This document shows positions 43,910 to 53,976 of a DNA stretch of 64,000 nucleotides, in pieces; within the stretch, counting starts at the first letter, position 1, and every line of letters begins with the position of its first letter. The position numbers and the translations under genes were made by a program. Below the pieces are notes generated by a model, which was not told the origin of the DNA, searched no databases, and was given only the letters and a program-made list of their open reading frames with translations. Origin of the DNA: Phlebopus portentosus. Its lineage: Eukaryota; Basidiomycota; Agaricomycetes; Boletales; Boletinellaceae. The stretch lies in assembly GCA_037892935.1 (NCBI GenBank), contig JAYXKI010000003.1:2852001-2916000 (forward strand). Direction: 5' to 3'.

Positions 43910-46899
43910 TTAATATCGACCGCCTCGTCCGTTCGGTCCACGATAAGGACCGTAATCCGGTGGCGGACGTGCTGATAAGAGAACCAAGCCGATAGTCAGT
44001 ACACAGAACACCTGATATAAGAATTAACATACCCTGCCGAGGCGAGGCGGAGGAGAACGTTCGCGGACGGTATTTGAGCCAGGGATGACGGCGTTGCGGA
44101 AGAGCTGCATAAGGTCGTCTGTCCGGAATACGGGACCTTGAAAAGCGAGCATGTATCAGGCGCTTAGAATACAAAGATTACAAGGGGAAAATAAGAGACT
44201 CACCATCGAAGGAGTTCGAGGGTGGCAACTGACTTATGAACCAATTCAAGACCTGGGGTAACTGCGCCCTCTGGGGTCCGTCGCGCTCATCACGCTCGCT
44301 ACCATACCTCCGTGCAGGCGAGCGTGTGCGATCTCTTTCTCTATCAATCCTCGTCACTCGTCCTCGATCACCTCGCTCACCATCATCGCCCCAGGCAGGA
44401 CTACCGTATCGTCTGCTTCCACTACCCGAAGGTCCGCCCCACCTGTCCTTAAGAGGGGCCGGAGAGTTGTCGCGGGGACGTTTATGAGGAGGTTTGGCTA
44501 GCTCTTCCCTCCTCATCCTCTCCCTTTCTCTCTCTCGGTCCTTTTCCCTCTCACGCTCACGGTCAGGCGAAGGTGGACGCTTGAAACTACCACCGTTGGG
44601 ATAAATGGTGGAACCACTAGTGGACGGAGGCGGAACGCCGTCAGCGCCGACTGTGATGTCGCGAATGGTGCCCACCCGTGCTAGAGCAGCGGATTGTTTG
44701 GCTTGCGACACTCCTAGATCACGATTAGCAATACCATCAACGTTTGCGTAGATGTGCCTTTGTGCGAAACGCTTTATCGGCGGATCTGTGATTTGAGAGA
44801 GGCATTGAAAAGATATTTCCTGCAATTAGACAGAAGAGAGACGAACCATTTGGATAGACCTCAGCCATACGCTTCTCGAGTTTCAAAGCTGCTTCCAGAT
44901 TTCCATATTGATATTCGTACCTTGCCCACCGCTCCCAGAGAGGACGCGCTTTATCAGGCGGAAAAGTTCCAACAGTGCGTTCGAAAAGCGCGCGCGCATC
45001 TAAATCCACCATGTCAGAGAGCATTGCACTGTTATATGTCCAGATCGCTCACTGTTTTCATCGTTAACAGACATCAAAAATGTCAAGTAACGAACAACGA
45101 AGTCAATTTCCTGCGAAAACCTGTTCATAGCAACGCTTAGGATCCTATTAGCAACGACTGTTTGCTTGGCGACGTGATACTCCATCAGCGCAGCCGCCTC
45201 AAACACCTCCCACGGGGCATATTTGTCTTTTCTCGCTCTTTGGAAGACCAAGCGACTCGCTTCAAGGCCTTCAGCACGCATTGCGAAACGAATGTACATA
45301 ATGTACACTAAACCGTATTCTTGCTTCCTCTCGCGGAGTTGGGTTGCGAAAGAAGAGTCTTCAGAGGATGAGCTCGTTGTAGTTGATATTGATAATCCTT
45401 TATTGAGACCTGAGCTTGGAGGTGGCGCGTCGGCTTGTTCGGTATTCGCCTCAGCTGCACCAGCATTTCCAGGTGTGGTTTCCTTTTCGTTTGTATTCGC
45501 GCTGGCGTTGATCTTCGAGTCAAGCACTTCAATCTCTTCTAGCACACCTTGCAAAAGCTTCGTAAATGTCGCATGTACTTCGGCATTGTTTTTCTGGAGT
45601 TCGTAATTCTCAGCCAGGGCAAAGTTGAGAACAAAGCTTGTCGGGTTCGCTTCGATTCCTGCCTTGAGGATTTGAAGTGCTTCGTCCGTGCGACCCATGC
45701 TATTTGTCCACGAGTATGCCATGAACCAGATCTCGCTGAAGAAACGCATGCGCACAACGGCCCTCCGATACACTGCTTGCACACGGGTAAGAAAGGTGTT
45801 GCGCTCTTCGATTTCCAACGGATTGCTTTCTTCCCACTTGAGGTATTGCTTCCAGGCCCCTGCCAGAGATCGGTCCTTTTGGTTGTAGGTTGGTTTGTGC
45901 GGGAGATTCAAAGGCGGACGTTGGCCAGAACTTAGTGCTGGGTGCGGTGGGAGTAGAATGCCGAGGTGCTTGCGAAGCTCACGCAACTTTGTTCTGGCTT
46001 GCATGTGCGCTGGTGTCAAGTCTTGCAAAAACTTCTTCGCCTGGGAGAAAACATTGGTGAGTTCCATTACTGGACACAGCCTGCTAGTAGATACGCACCG
46101 TTATTTTATTCAGACCATTCTCAAACGCTTCGTAATCTTTCCAGAGCGTCTCAACATTCTCGAGAGGAATTTGAACAGCACGTTGATAGATCTTGCGTAA
46201 CTGGTCCATCTTCTGCTGTTCTTCCCAAGTCGAGCTCGCGGGACCAGATTTGACAAATTGAATGTACTCTGCCCAAATATCGGCACTGTCTTTGTCTTGG
46301 CCTACATGTTGTAGAGCAAAATCGTAAGCCTTCGCAACAGTATCACGCGTCTCCGGACTGGCGTTCACTCGTCTTCCGATGTCGACATGAATTAGTTCAC
46401 CACAATTGCAACGAAGACGGCTGGTATGACTGACCTCACGTAGACAACGTAAAACTTCCATAGATCAACGGACACTGATGTTCTCAGAAATCGAGCGAAT
46501 AGGGCTTCGGCGTAGGGAAATGTCGTTTGGTTTACCAAGAAATGGGTCAAGTACGAGATCTGGGCCGACGACTTTTCGGACGGGCGTAAAACACGTTTTC
46601 AGACGTAGGTTCGAGGTCACGCATAAAATTAAATTAAATTGAAAAAGGGCATAAAAATAAATACGAACAGTGTTTGGGTACTTCTGAAGCAGGGCCTCGT
46701 AAGCTTCCTTTATCTTTTCAAGATCGCCTGATTCTTCGGAAATATCGAGCAGCGCGTTCCATGCAGCTTCACTGTACGGATTATCTTGAGCGTAGCTGAG
46801 TTTCTGCGACCACTCAGACGGTTGCGGTTGAGGTTGTGGTTGTAGAGCGCTCTCGGTTGCTTCAGACTTGAGCTGCGTGTCACTTGCTTGTGCTTGCAT
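43910..46899 (-). CDS. RNA14: mRNA 3'-end processing protein Rna14 (CstF-77)
   Basis: Scaffold of cleavage factor IA, acting in polyadenylation in the nucleus. It starts at 46899 (MQAQASDTQLKSEAT); an upstream GTG at 46911 was not used. HAT repeats follow: EWSQKLSYAQDNPYSEAAWN, WEEQQKMDQLRKIYQRAVQI, LENVETLWKDYEAFENGLNK, AGAWKQYLKWEESNPLEIEE, RFFSEIWFMAYSW, EASRLVFQRARKDKYAPWEV, EAAALMEYHVAKQTVVANRI, ARALFERTVGTFPPDKARPL and WERWARYEYQYGNLEAALKL. After the Suf domain comes an Arg/Glu/Asp-rich, SR-like region with REREREKDRERERER, then LPQVLNWFISQLPPSNSFDG, the monkeytail-like segment contacting Rna15, and a short Arg/Gly/Pro tail ending at 43910. A ~65-residue Asn/Ala/Ser-rich insert lies between HAT repeats. 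Confidence 0.88.
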
Positions 46900-46973
46900 G
46901 GTGCAGTCCACCTTGTAGTTCCTTTCTTATAATCACGCGAATTAATTGTCTTCCACCCAGTGGAATTTGAACG

Positions 46974-47174
46974 ATGGACTCTGTCGATGTCCTTACGCGT
47001 GTCAGCTGTCCCAAGCGACGGCAAACCACACTTAACGTACAGCTCGAACCCCAGCCTCCAGAACCTGATATCGATATTTGTCAATATCAATGCACACCAC
47101 CAGCAATTACCGTTGAAACCAGAGGCAGACGAGAGGAAGGGAAGAAGAGGACGTGGTGGTCGACGACGAAGTGA
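46974..47174 (+). CDS. Possible small protein or upstream exon
   Basis: A 66-codon frame, MDSVDVLTRVSCPKRRQ ... VETRGRREEGKKRTWW, starts just after the RNA14 promoter region. A GTGAGG donor near its end suggests it might be an exon, but no acceptor keeps it in frame with the coiled-coil gene starting at 47446. It could be chance. Confidence 0.25.
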   Translation: MDSVDVLTRVSCPKRRQTTLNVQLEPQPPEPDIDICQYQCTPPAITVETRGRREEGKKRTWWSTTK

Positions 47175-47445
47175 GGTTTCTTGTTTCCTTCCCGAACCCG
47201 AACATGTTCAGTTCAGCCCACTTTCCACATTTAGGCATTGAAGCCACATTAGGAAGTGGTGATCCCTCCACACCGGAATTTCGCAACTTAATCTCCTACT
47301 CCCACATCCTCGCACTAAAAGAGTCTTCCGCACGGTGTCACAACTCTGAGCCCCTGGTTCCCTTAACAGCACTGATCCAACTCTTGTTTTCTACTTGCCT
47401 CTCGAGACTTGCCTTACCGCCATTACTACAGCCAATTATCCGAAT
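47175..47445. other. 5' flank of coiled-coil gene
   Basis: No further exon recognised. Pyrimidine-rich and probably promoter or leader for the gene starting at 47446. Confidence 0.35.
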
Positions 47446-50400
47446 ATGGCTTCAAGTTCTTTCATGTCCGAAAATCAATCTTTTTCGGAGGCAAATTCTA
47501 GCTGGGCGTCTCTCATCGTCGATCAAGTCCAAAACGCCCTCGAAGATGAGGAATATAGCAATATTCTGGACTTCAACACTGATGCTGGCGAACATAGCAC
47601 ACCAGCTAAATCGTAAGCAGGTGTCCAATGTTACTTTGAAAGAACATTTATACACCCCTGTTTTTCAGACCCGGCCGGTCAAACCAGCAGGTGGACATGA
47701 GAACCTTCGAGCAGATCCTGCAAGTGATGATACAACAGGGAGCCGCCTTAGACAAGCTTCACGAGGAGCTCGATCAGTATCGCCAAGAATGTAGACAGCA
47801 GCTTGAATACCGTGACGCGCGTCTTCGCGTAGCCGAAAAGGAGTTACGCTCTCTACGTGCGGATAAAGAGAGAACAATGTCTGAGCTCGAGGAGCTTGAA
47901 GAAGAACTTGGAGCACTAAGAGGTGTAGACGAAGAACCCACGTCGGCAAACGTCTTGACTAGGGAGGAGCACGATCGTATCGTACACCGCATTAAGGACG
48001 ACGCGAGACTGCGAATCGAGAATATTGAGGCCCAGAAGTCTCACGTTACAGTCCAGCTTTCTCAACTGCAGATCCAAGTTGCTCAATTGAAAAACCAACT
48101 TGACGACAAAAGCTATCCCGAAGAGGTAATTGAGGATCTCACCAAGACTCTACGATATACTATCATTGAGACCTGCAAAAATGGTTAGCTCAATTAGCGT
48201 TTTAAACAGCTGTCTGTACTCACCCATGCACTAGCGGACGTTGAAGCTCAAGCGGTGAAACAGGTCAGTTCGTCGATCATCGTCCCAACCCTCCTTCTAA
48301 CGATGTGGAACAGGAACTTGCTGCGACTCGACAACAATTGTCAGAGCGTAAGTGAAGTTAAGTATTTTTAGAAAACTTACTGGAGCACTTACCTTTTGTA
48401 CAGGAGAAATGGAGCTGGAGCTCACCCGCAACGTCAGTAGTACGTCCCTGTCACTCCAAGCGAAGCTGATTTTCGTCTCTAGGCTCGAGATAATGCAGAA
48501 ATTGAGATGGAAGAGCGTAAGTCATGGTAACTGATCGGGAACAAAACCTTTTTGCGATACCTCTTTTTAGTCAAAGCAAATCTTGAGGAGCTCCGTTCCG
48601 TAAGCTGTTTTCCTTCCTTTCTGCTGTCAATAGGCACCTCACAGACCTTTCAGGACTATGATACCATACATGAACGTCTAGCGGTTTGTGAGTACCGTCG
48701 GCGTTGCCGGCTTACACGTTTTACAAGCGATTTCACACAGCGGAATCAATGCAAAGCCGAGCCGAAGCTAATGAGGTAGGTCTTGAGAAATCCTTGGCAT
48801 GAGTGTCAATTATCTGATATTCTACGTAGGAAGTTTTAAGAGTGACTCAAAATGAGGCCCAGCATCGTACGTGTCACATCTGCCGTTTGGAAGCGAACTT
48901 ACGAAAAGGAATCTTCCATGAAGTCCAGATACAATTATCGGGAGTCAAAGCTGAACGAGATCAAGGTAAATTGCGTCCGTTGTACATTCCAAGTCAATAC
49001 TTACCTGATGCGAATAAATGCAGCTCTTTTGGAGTGCCAAAATCTCCACGATGTATGTAGATCGCCACACAATCACTATGATAAACTCAAAATCACTCCT
49101 AGTGCCTGAACAGAAGGGAATGGACTTGTCAGTAAAGTCGTATTCCTTGTCGTCGCCCTCGGCTTACGTGCATTTAGCGCCTTCGAGAATGGAATCGTCT
49201 AATGATGTGAGTAAAATTTTCGCTTATAACACTTTGCTTTTCTGACTCGTTTGAACCCAGGCTTCCATTCAAACCGAAGAACAGGTAGACGCGCTTCATG
49301 AAGAGCGAGATACAGGTAAGCGCGACCACTGGATGTCTACTAGGTCTCCGTGGAGTAGCATGATCCCGATTTTAGCCCTCGCGGAAGCTGAGCGCCTTCG
49401 TTCTGTAAGTCTCGCAACTCGTAACGCAATGAGCATCGTCAGGCTAATCTCATGCAGAATGTCTCTGAGTCATCACAGTCGGATACTGCACGTATGTACA
49501 TCATTAAACATTTTCTTGCTTTGTATCTGACGACTTCTCGTAGTAATCGAAGAGATCAAGAAGCTCAAACAAGTATGTACCAGCTACAGTATACTACTTC
49601 AGTCTTGACAGTGAAATTGTCTGCGTAGGATCTGAAGGATGCGGAAGGGCAACGCGATGAAGGTGTGTCCCTTCCCACGTCAGATCTCGCCGCACCTAAT
49701 TCTCTCAAAGCCGAGCGCGCGTCCAAAGAGACCGAGATTGTCCGTGGCACCATTTTCGTCTTGATTTCTGAAAGCACTTATTTTTCGACCAGGAACTTGA
49801 CGAAACGCGGGAGCGAGTCGACGAACGTATGTCCAATCGTTAGCAAAAAGGTACCGTTCTCTAATTCCTCTTATCCCAGTGGGTAAGACACTCGAAAGGG
49901 CTCTTGCCGTAAGTCGTTTCTCTTTACGTTGATGCAAGCATTACTGATGGTTATCCAGGACTTGGATGCTCTGAGCACACGCCGTTCAGAGAGTAAGGCA
50001 TCTTCAAAGTGTGAATAGCTGCAAACTCATTATTCATTATTAGTGGAAAAAGAAGTGCACGTTCTGAAAGAGGTGAGGATTCGGCCGTATATAATTATCC
50101 CAAAGGCTGGAATGTAGTTAGGACCTTCGCGCCGCCGAGGAGAAACTGGGCGCAGGTACGTTCTTTCTTATGCAAATTCGTAAGCTCTGATTAACCTTGT
50201 GTGATTATAGCCGTGAAGGAAGCTGCACAGGAGAAAGAGGTGACGTCTTTTCCAGTCGATGACACTTTCCTGCTGACGATCTGCTAGGAACTGGAATCTG
50301 CTAATGCTCGTAATTCTCAGCGTAAGTAGGTTTCTGAAGAATAAGGGCTACTAACTCACCGTTCCCTAAATAGTGGAAGACGATGTGAAGACCTTGAAAG

Positions 50401-53400
50401 AGGTGCATACTAGGTCAAACGTATCTAATGAGGTACTGAATTCTTGTTTAGGAGCTGCAGAGTGCCGAAGAGCAAGCTAAGAAGTGTGAGTGGTTCCCCG
50501 TCAACTCAAAGGATACCTTACTTACTTGATTCTAGTAAACGAAGCACTCGCGAGGGAGCAGGAGGTATTGCTCTTTTTCGTGCTGTGCTGTAGTTAGCTG
50601 ATGCGTTACCAGACGTCAACGGAGAACATCCGTCTCCGAACGCAAGGTAAGGTGTTTATTGAAAAGTATCCACGGGTCCTCACATATCTGTGAACAGTCG
50701 AGAAGGAATTGAAAGGTCTTCAGGCCGTGGGTGGTACAGTCGTGGTCGATTCTACTCGCAACTGAAATTGTCTTGTCAGCAATACTCGGAGCAAGCTCGA
50801 CTTGCTACGGAAGGTAGACTGAAAATCTCTGTTCAACATTTTTTTGTTAATACCCGAATAGGTGCACAGAAAGCTCAGGCATTACAGACGGTCCGTCAAT
50901 ATTTGCTGAACTTCCTGTTTTAATAACCAATACGCACTATCAAGAAACTCGATGAGGAGGAACAAAAGTCGTCTACATTGAGTGCTGAGCTAACGGAAAC
51001 AAAGAAACAATTGACGGAACGTAAGTCAGATACGCATACCCTCGTGCATGTTGCTGATTGCCGTTATCAGAAGTGGAATCCAATGCCTCGGAGTTGGAGA
51101 AGGTTCGCGCATCATTGCAAGAAGCGAAAGATGGCCGTGGTCAGGGTATGTCGGATATGAACTTTCGTCCTGACGAGCACGACTAAAGAGTGCTACAGTC
51201 GAAGCGCGTCTCCTGGAGATCACCGATATTCTGCAGAAGACAGAAAGGGAGCGCGATAGCAGTAAGTCCACTTAAAAGTTGTAGGCAAATACGAGGCTGA
51301 TGTTTCATGCAGTCGAAGCTCAACTGAGTATAGCTCAGGCTGCACTTGAGAGCGCTAGCCAACAGCAAACCGAAGGTCCGGATCGTGCGTGAACTCATCA
51401 GATGACATCTGACTCTTTTCATACAGTGAAATCAGAACGAGAGCAAAGCATTATGAATAAAGAAGCAGAACTTCAAAGAATCAAGGCCGAACTGCAGATA
51501 GATATCGACTCTCTAAAAGCTTCGTTAAAAGAAGCTAAGGAACAGATAAACAAAGGTATTCATGAAATTCAGCTTCCTCCACTGACGCTCATTGGTCACT
51601 ATAGAGGTCAAACTGCGGACTGAAGCAATGAAAGCTGCAGAGGATGTCAAGGCGAGACTGCTGGAAGGTAGACGACCCTTTAATTAAAATAGACGCTTCT
51701 AATTTTTTTGGCAGAGGCAAGAAAACTTGAATCCGAACTGAGCGAGGCGAGAAGGCGGACTATTGATTGTGTGTTATGTTTCATCGAAACTCAAAATTAC
51801 ATTAACTTTTCTGCTAGCGGAGGAGAAGGGCAAGAAGGACCGTACGGAAGGTACGTATAGTGACGCTTCTTTTGTCTCTTTCTGACGCCAGAGGACTATA
51901 GTGGAAGCTAAGGACAGAGAAATCGAGGGACTTCAGGATGCCCTCAGAGTAGCAGAAAATTGTCGCAAAGAAGGTATATCTCTTGTATTGGGCGATTAGA
52001 CAATGGCCTGACAGCATTCATGAGCTCTGAGAGAAAATGAACGCATCCGGCTGAAGTATGCAGAAGCAGAGGGTAACCGAGCAGAAGGTATATTGTCGTC
52101 ATTTCCCCTATTCAGCCGTTCCTATTGATTTCTTGGAACTAGCTGACATGCTGAATGAAGAGTTGCAACAAGTATGACTCCTTTCCGATTATCGAGACGT
52201 TTAGCTCATAAACTCTGTTTAGAAACTATCAGAGTTAGAAGAAGAAGCGAAAAAAGCATCTTCTATGGAGTCGGACCTGCAAAGCAGTACGAGTCATAAC
52301 TGCCTTGCTTGAGGTTATTTCCACTGATTGTTTGTCTGTGCAGCCCAAGCCCAACTAGCGCAGGCTATGGAGGTATGTCAATATCTTCACGCGTTTTATT
52401 CAGGGCTGATCCGTAGTTTCATCAGTCTATGAACGTCGCCAAGGACCAAGCTTCAAAATGTGAGCTACAACATCTCTCATCTTCCTGTCTGCTGACCCCT
52501 TGGCTGGATAGACTCGATGGAGATCGCTCAAAATAAAACGGCAAGTTCACCCATCAGCGTGCAAAAGCAAGATACTCATGAAAGCGCACTACAGACGATC
52601 GCAGAGTTACGTGCTGAAAATGAGCAGTTAATAGCTGCACGCCAAAAGGTCCGCTGGAAGCTCGCTCTCGAATGCTCTTCGGCTCTTGCTGATATGTTAC
52701 TTTCAAGATGGCTGCAATTTATGGCCTACCTGCTGAGTCACTAACCTCGCCCCGACACACGCCAACGCGAGTGATCCCTACTACACCAGTGAGAAGCTCG
52801 CAGTCATTATCACCATCAACAAGTTCCGGTCCCCTGCACTGGGTAGAGTATCCTGTACCTCCAGCACCTCCGACAAAACGCAGGAGAATTTCGAAGCAGC
52901 CGACGTCAGGAAGCTCTGGCAATGTAGCGCCTGGAACATCTCCTGCATCTGCCATCCTCCTAGACGAAGCAGGTGATCGAATGTCCACACCTCTGCCGTC
53001 GCCGATAAAGAAAGAGCAGAATGGTGATATTCCTCGACATATGGTCGAATTATGCTCGACATTTGCGAGGCTGTCGACGTGGCAGGACAATGAGGGTCGA
53101 TATCTCTGCGGTTTTTGCACGTATGTTTTGCTATCCTTCAGGTCACTCGTTTAGAGTATAACCTCATTTCTCAGGCTATATAACTCCAAACATGCGAGGG
53201 ACCGCCGCACTCCGCTCACATTTGACCCTTCGCAATATCCGATAACATTCTGGAAGCACTGCCTCATGCTTCACAAGGATGCTTTGAAACCTGACATTGG
53301 AACCTGGCTCAAGGCAGATGGTCATCCGTTAGCAGTAAGTCCGCAAGCCGATTATGCGAAGCCTCTTCCTGACGACATTCGTTGATCTTTAGGAGTCCGA

Positions 53401-53670
53401 TCCTTCAAATGATCTTACCTCAGTACTGGTGAACTTCATAGCGTGGAAGGGTGAAGCGGGGTACACATGTGGCTTGTGCAAGTAAGTTAACATTCTGCCT
53501 TTCCTCGTCCAGCAAAACGCTGATGGTGTTTACTTGCCCGCACCGAAAGATTGGAGAACAATATCACTAGCAACTGCGGGCCTATAGATTTCGACCCCTT
53601 CACCGAACCGATTCTGTTCTGGACCCATTGTCATAGAGAGCATGTACCGTTCTGGAAGCCTATTTCTTAG
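47446..53670 (+). CDS. Giant-exon-number coiled-coil protein with two C-terminal Cys/His motifs
   Basis: Unrecognised family. Exon 1 starts at 47446 (MASSSFMSENQSFSEANSSW). Exon 2 (47669-48183) begins a coiled coil (LDKLHEELDQYRQECRQQLE). From 48235 to 52648 about 45 small exons of mostly 29, 34 or 63 nt continue it; the joins keep a single Glu/Leu/Lys-rich frame with no stop, for example ALAEAERLRS, LIEEIKKLKQ, ELDETRERVDE, MEKEVHVLKE. A short non-coiled linker lies at 49070-49220 (exon borders unsure). After 52708 comes a Ser/Pro region with a basic TKRRRISKQ (nuclear-signal-like), then two copies of a Cys/His motif: RYLCGFC ... FWKHCLMLH and GYTCGLC ... FWTHCHREH, ending FWKPIS at 53670. 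About 50 exons in 6.2 kb. The expected product is a long rod with zinc-binding ends; a spindle-pole, tether or motor-associated role is guesswork. Confidence 0.75.
49376..50890 (+). repeat. Array of 19 microexons alternating 29 and 34 nt
   Basis: Nineteen consecutive exons have the lengths 29, 34, 29, 34 ... 29 with introns of about 48-57 nt, average near 51. 29-nt exons always run phase 1 to 0 and 34-nt exons phase 0 to 1. A pair plus two introns spans about 165 bp and encodes 21 residues. The exons resemble each other: 29-mers often begin T(G/C)GA(A/G)AA and encode x-E-K-E-x-x-x-L-K-E, while 34-mers often begin GA(A/C)CT and encode (D/E)-L-x-x-A. Each border shows a GT donor and an AG acceptor. 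Confidence 0.85.
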
Positions 53671-53976
53671 TCCAGTATAATTTTTGAATCCGCTGTCCCC
53701 TACTCCTGTTTATCCTTTTCTTATAAAATGTTAATCGTATACGCATCCATCGCAGGACATGTTACATGCTGTGATCCATGAATGTTTTCTTGAGGGATGA
53801 TTCATTGACAGCAAAGAGAAAAAATAATACATAAAACATACCATTATCTCACCGAAACAGTATCAGTATCTAATGGAAGAAGTTATGAGCAAGTTTATAC
53901 TACATGTATTTAAGTAGAAGGATCTGGAGTTCAAGGAAACGTGAAAAGACTTTGAAGTACTTTGGTAAGTCATTGT
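53671..53976. other. Convergent 3' flanks
   Basis: About 300 AT-rich bases between two convergent genes; no gene recognised. Confidence 0.45.

Noticed and set aside
47153..47794. Frame of 213 codons on the + strand overlapping the coiled-coil gene start
   Set aside because: It overlaps exon 1 and 2 in another frame and has no coiled-coil or other recognisable feature; exon 2 frame is clearly the coding one.
52546..52585. Possible GC-AG intron after AAAACG (GCAAGTTC...)
   Set aside because: Reading through is in frame and joins well to the next coiled-coil segment, so no intron is needed.
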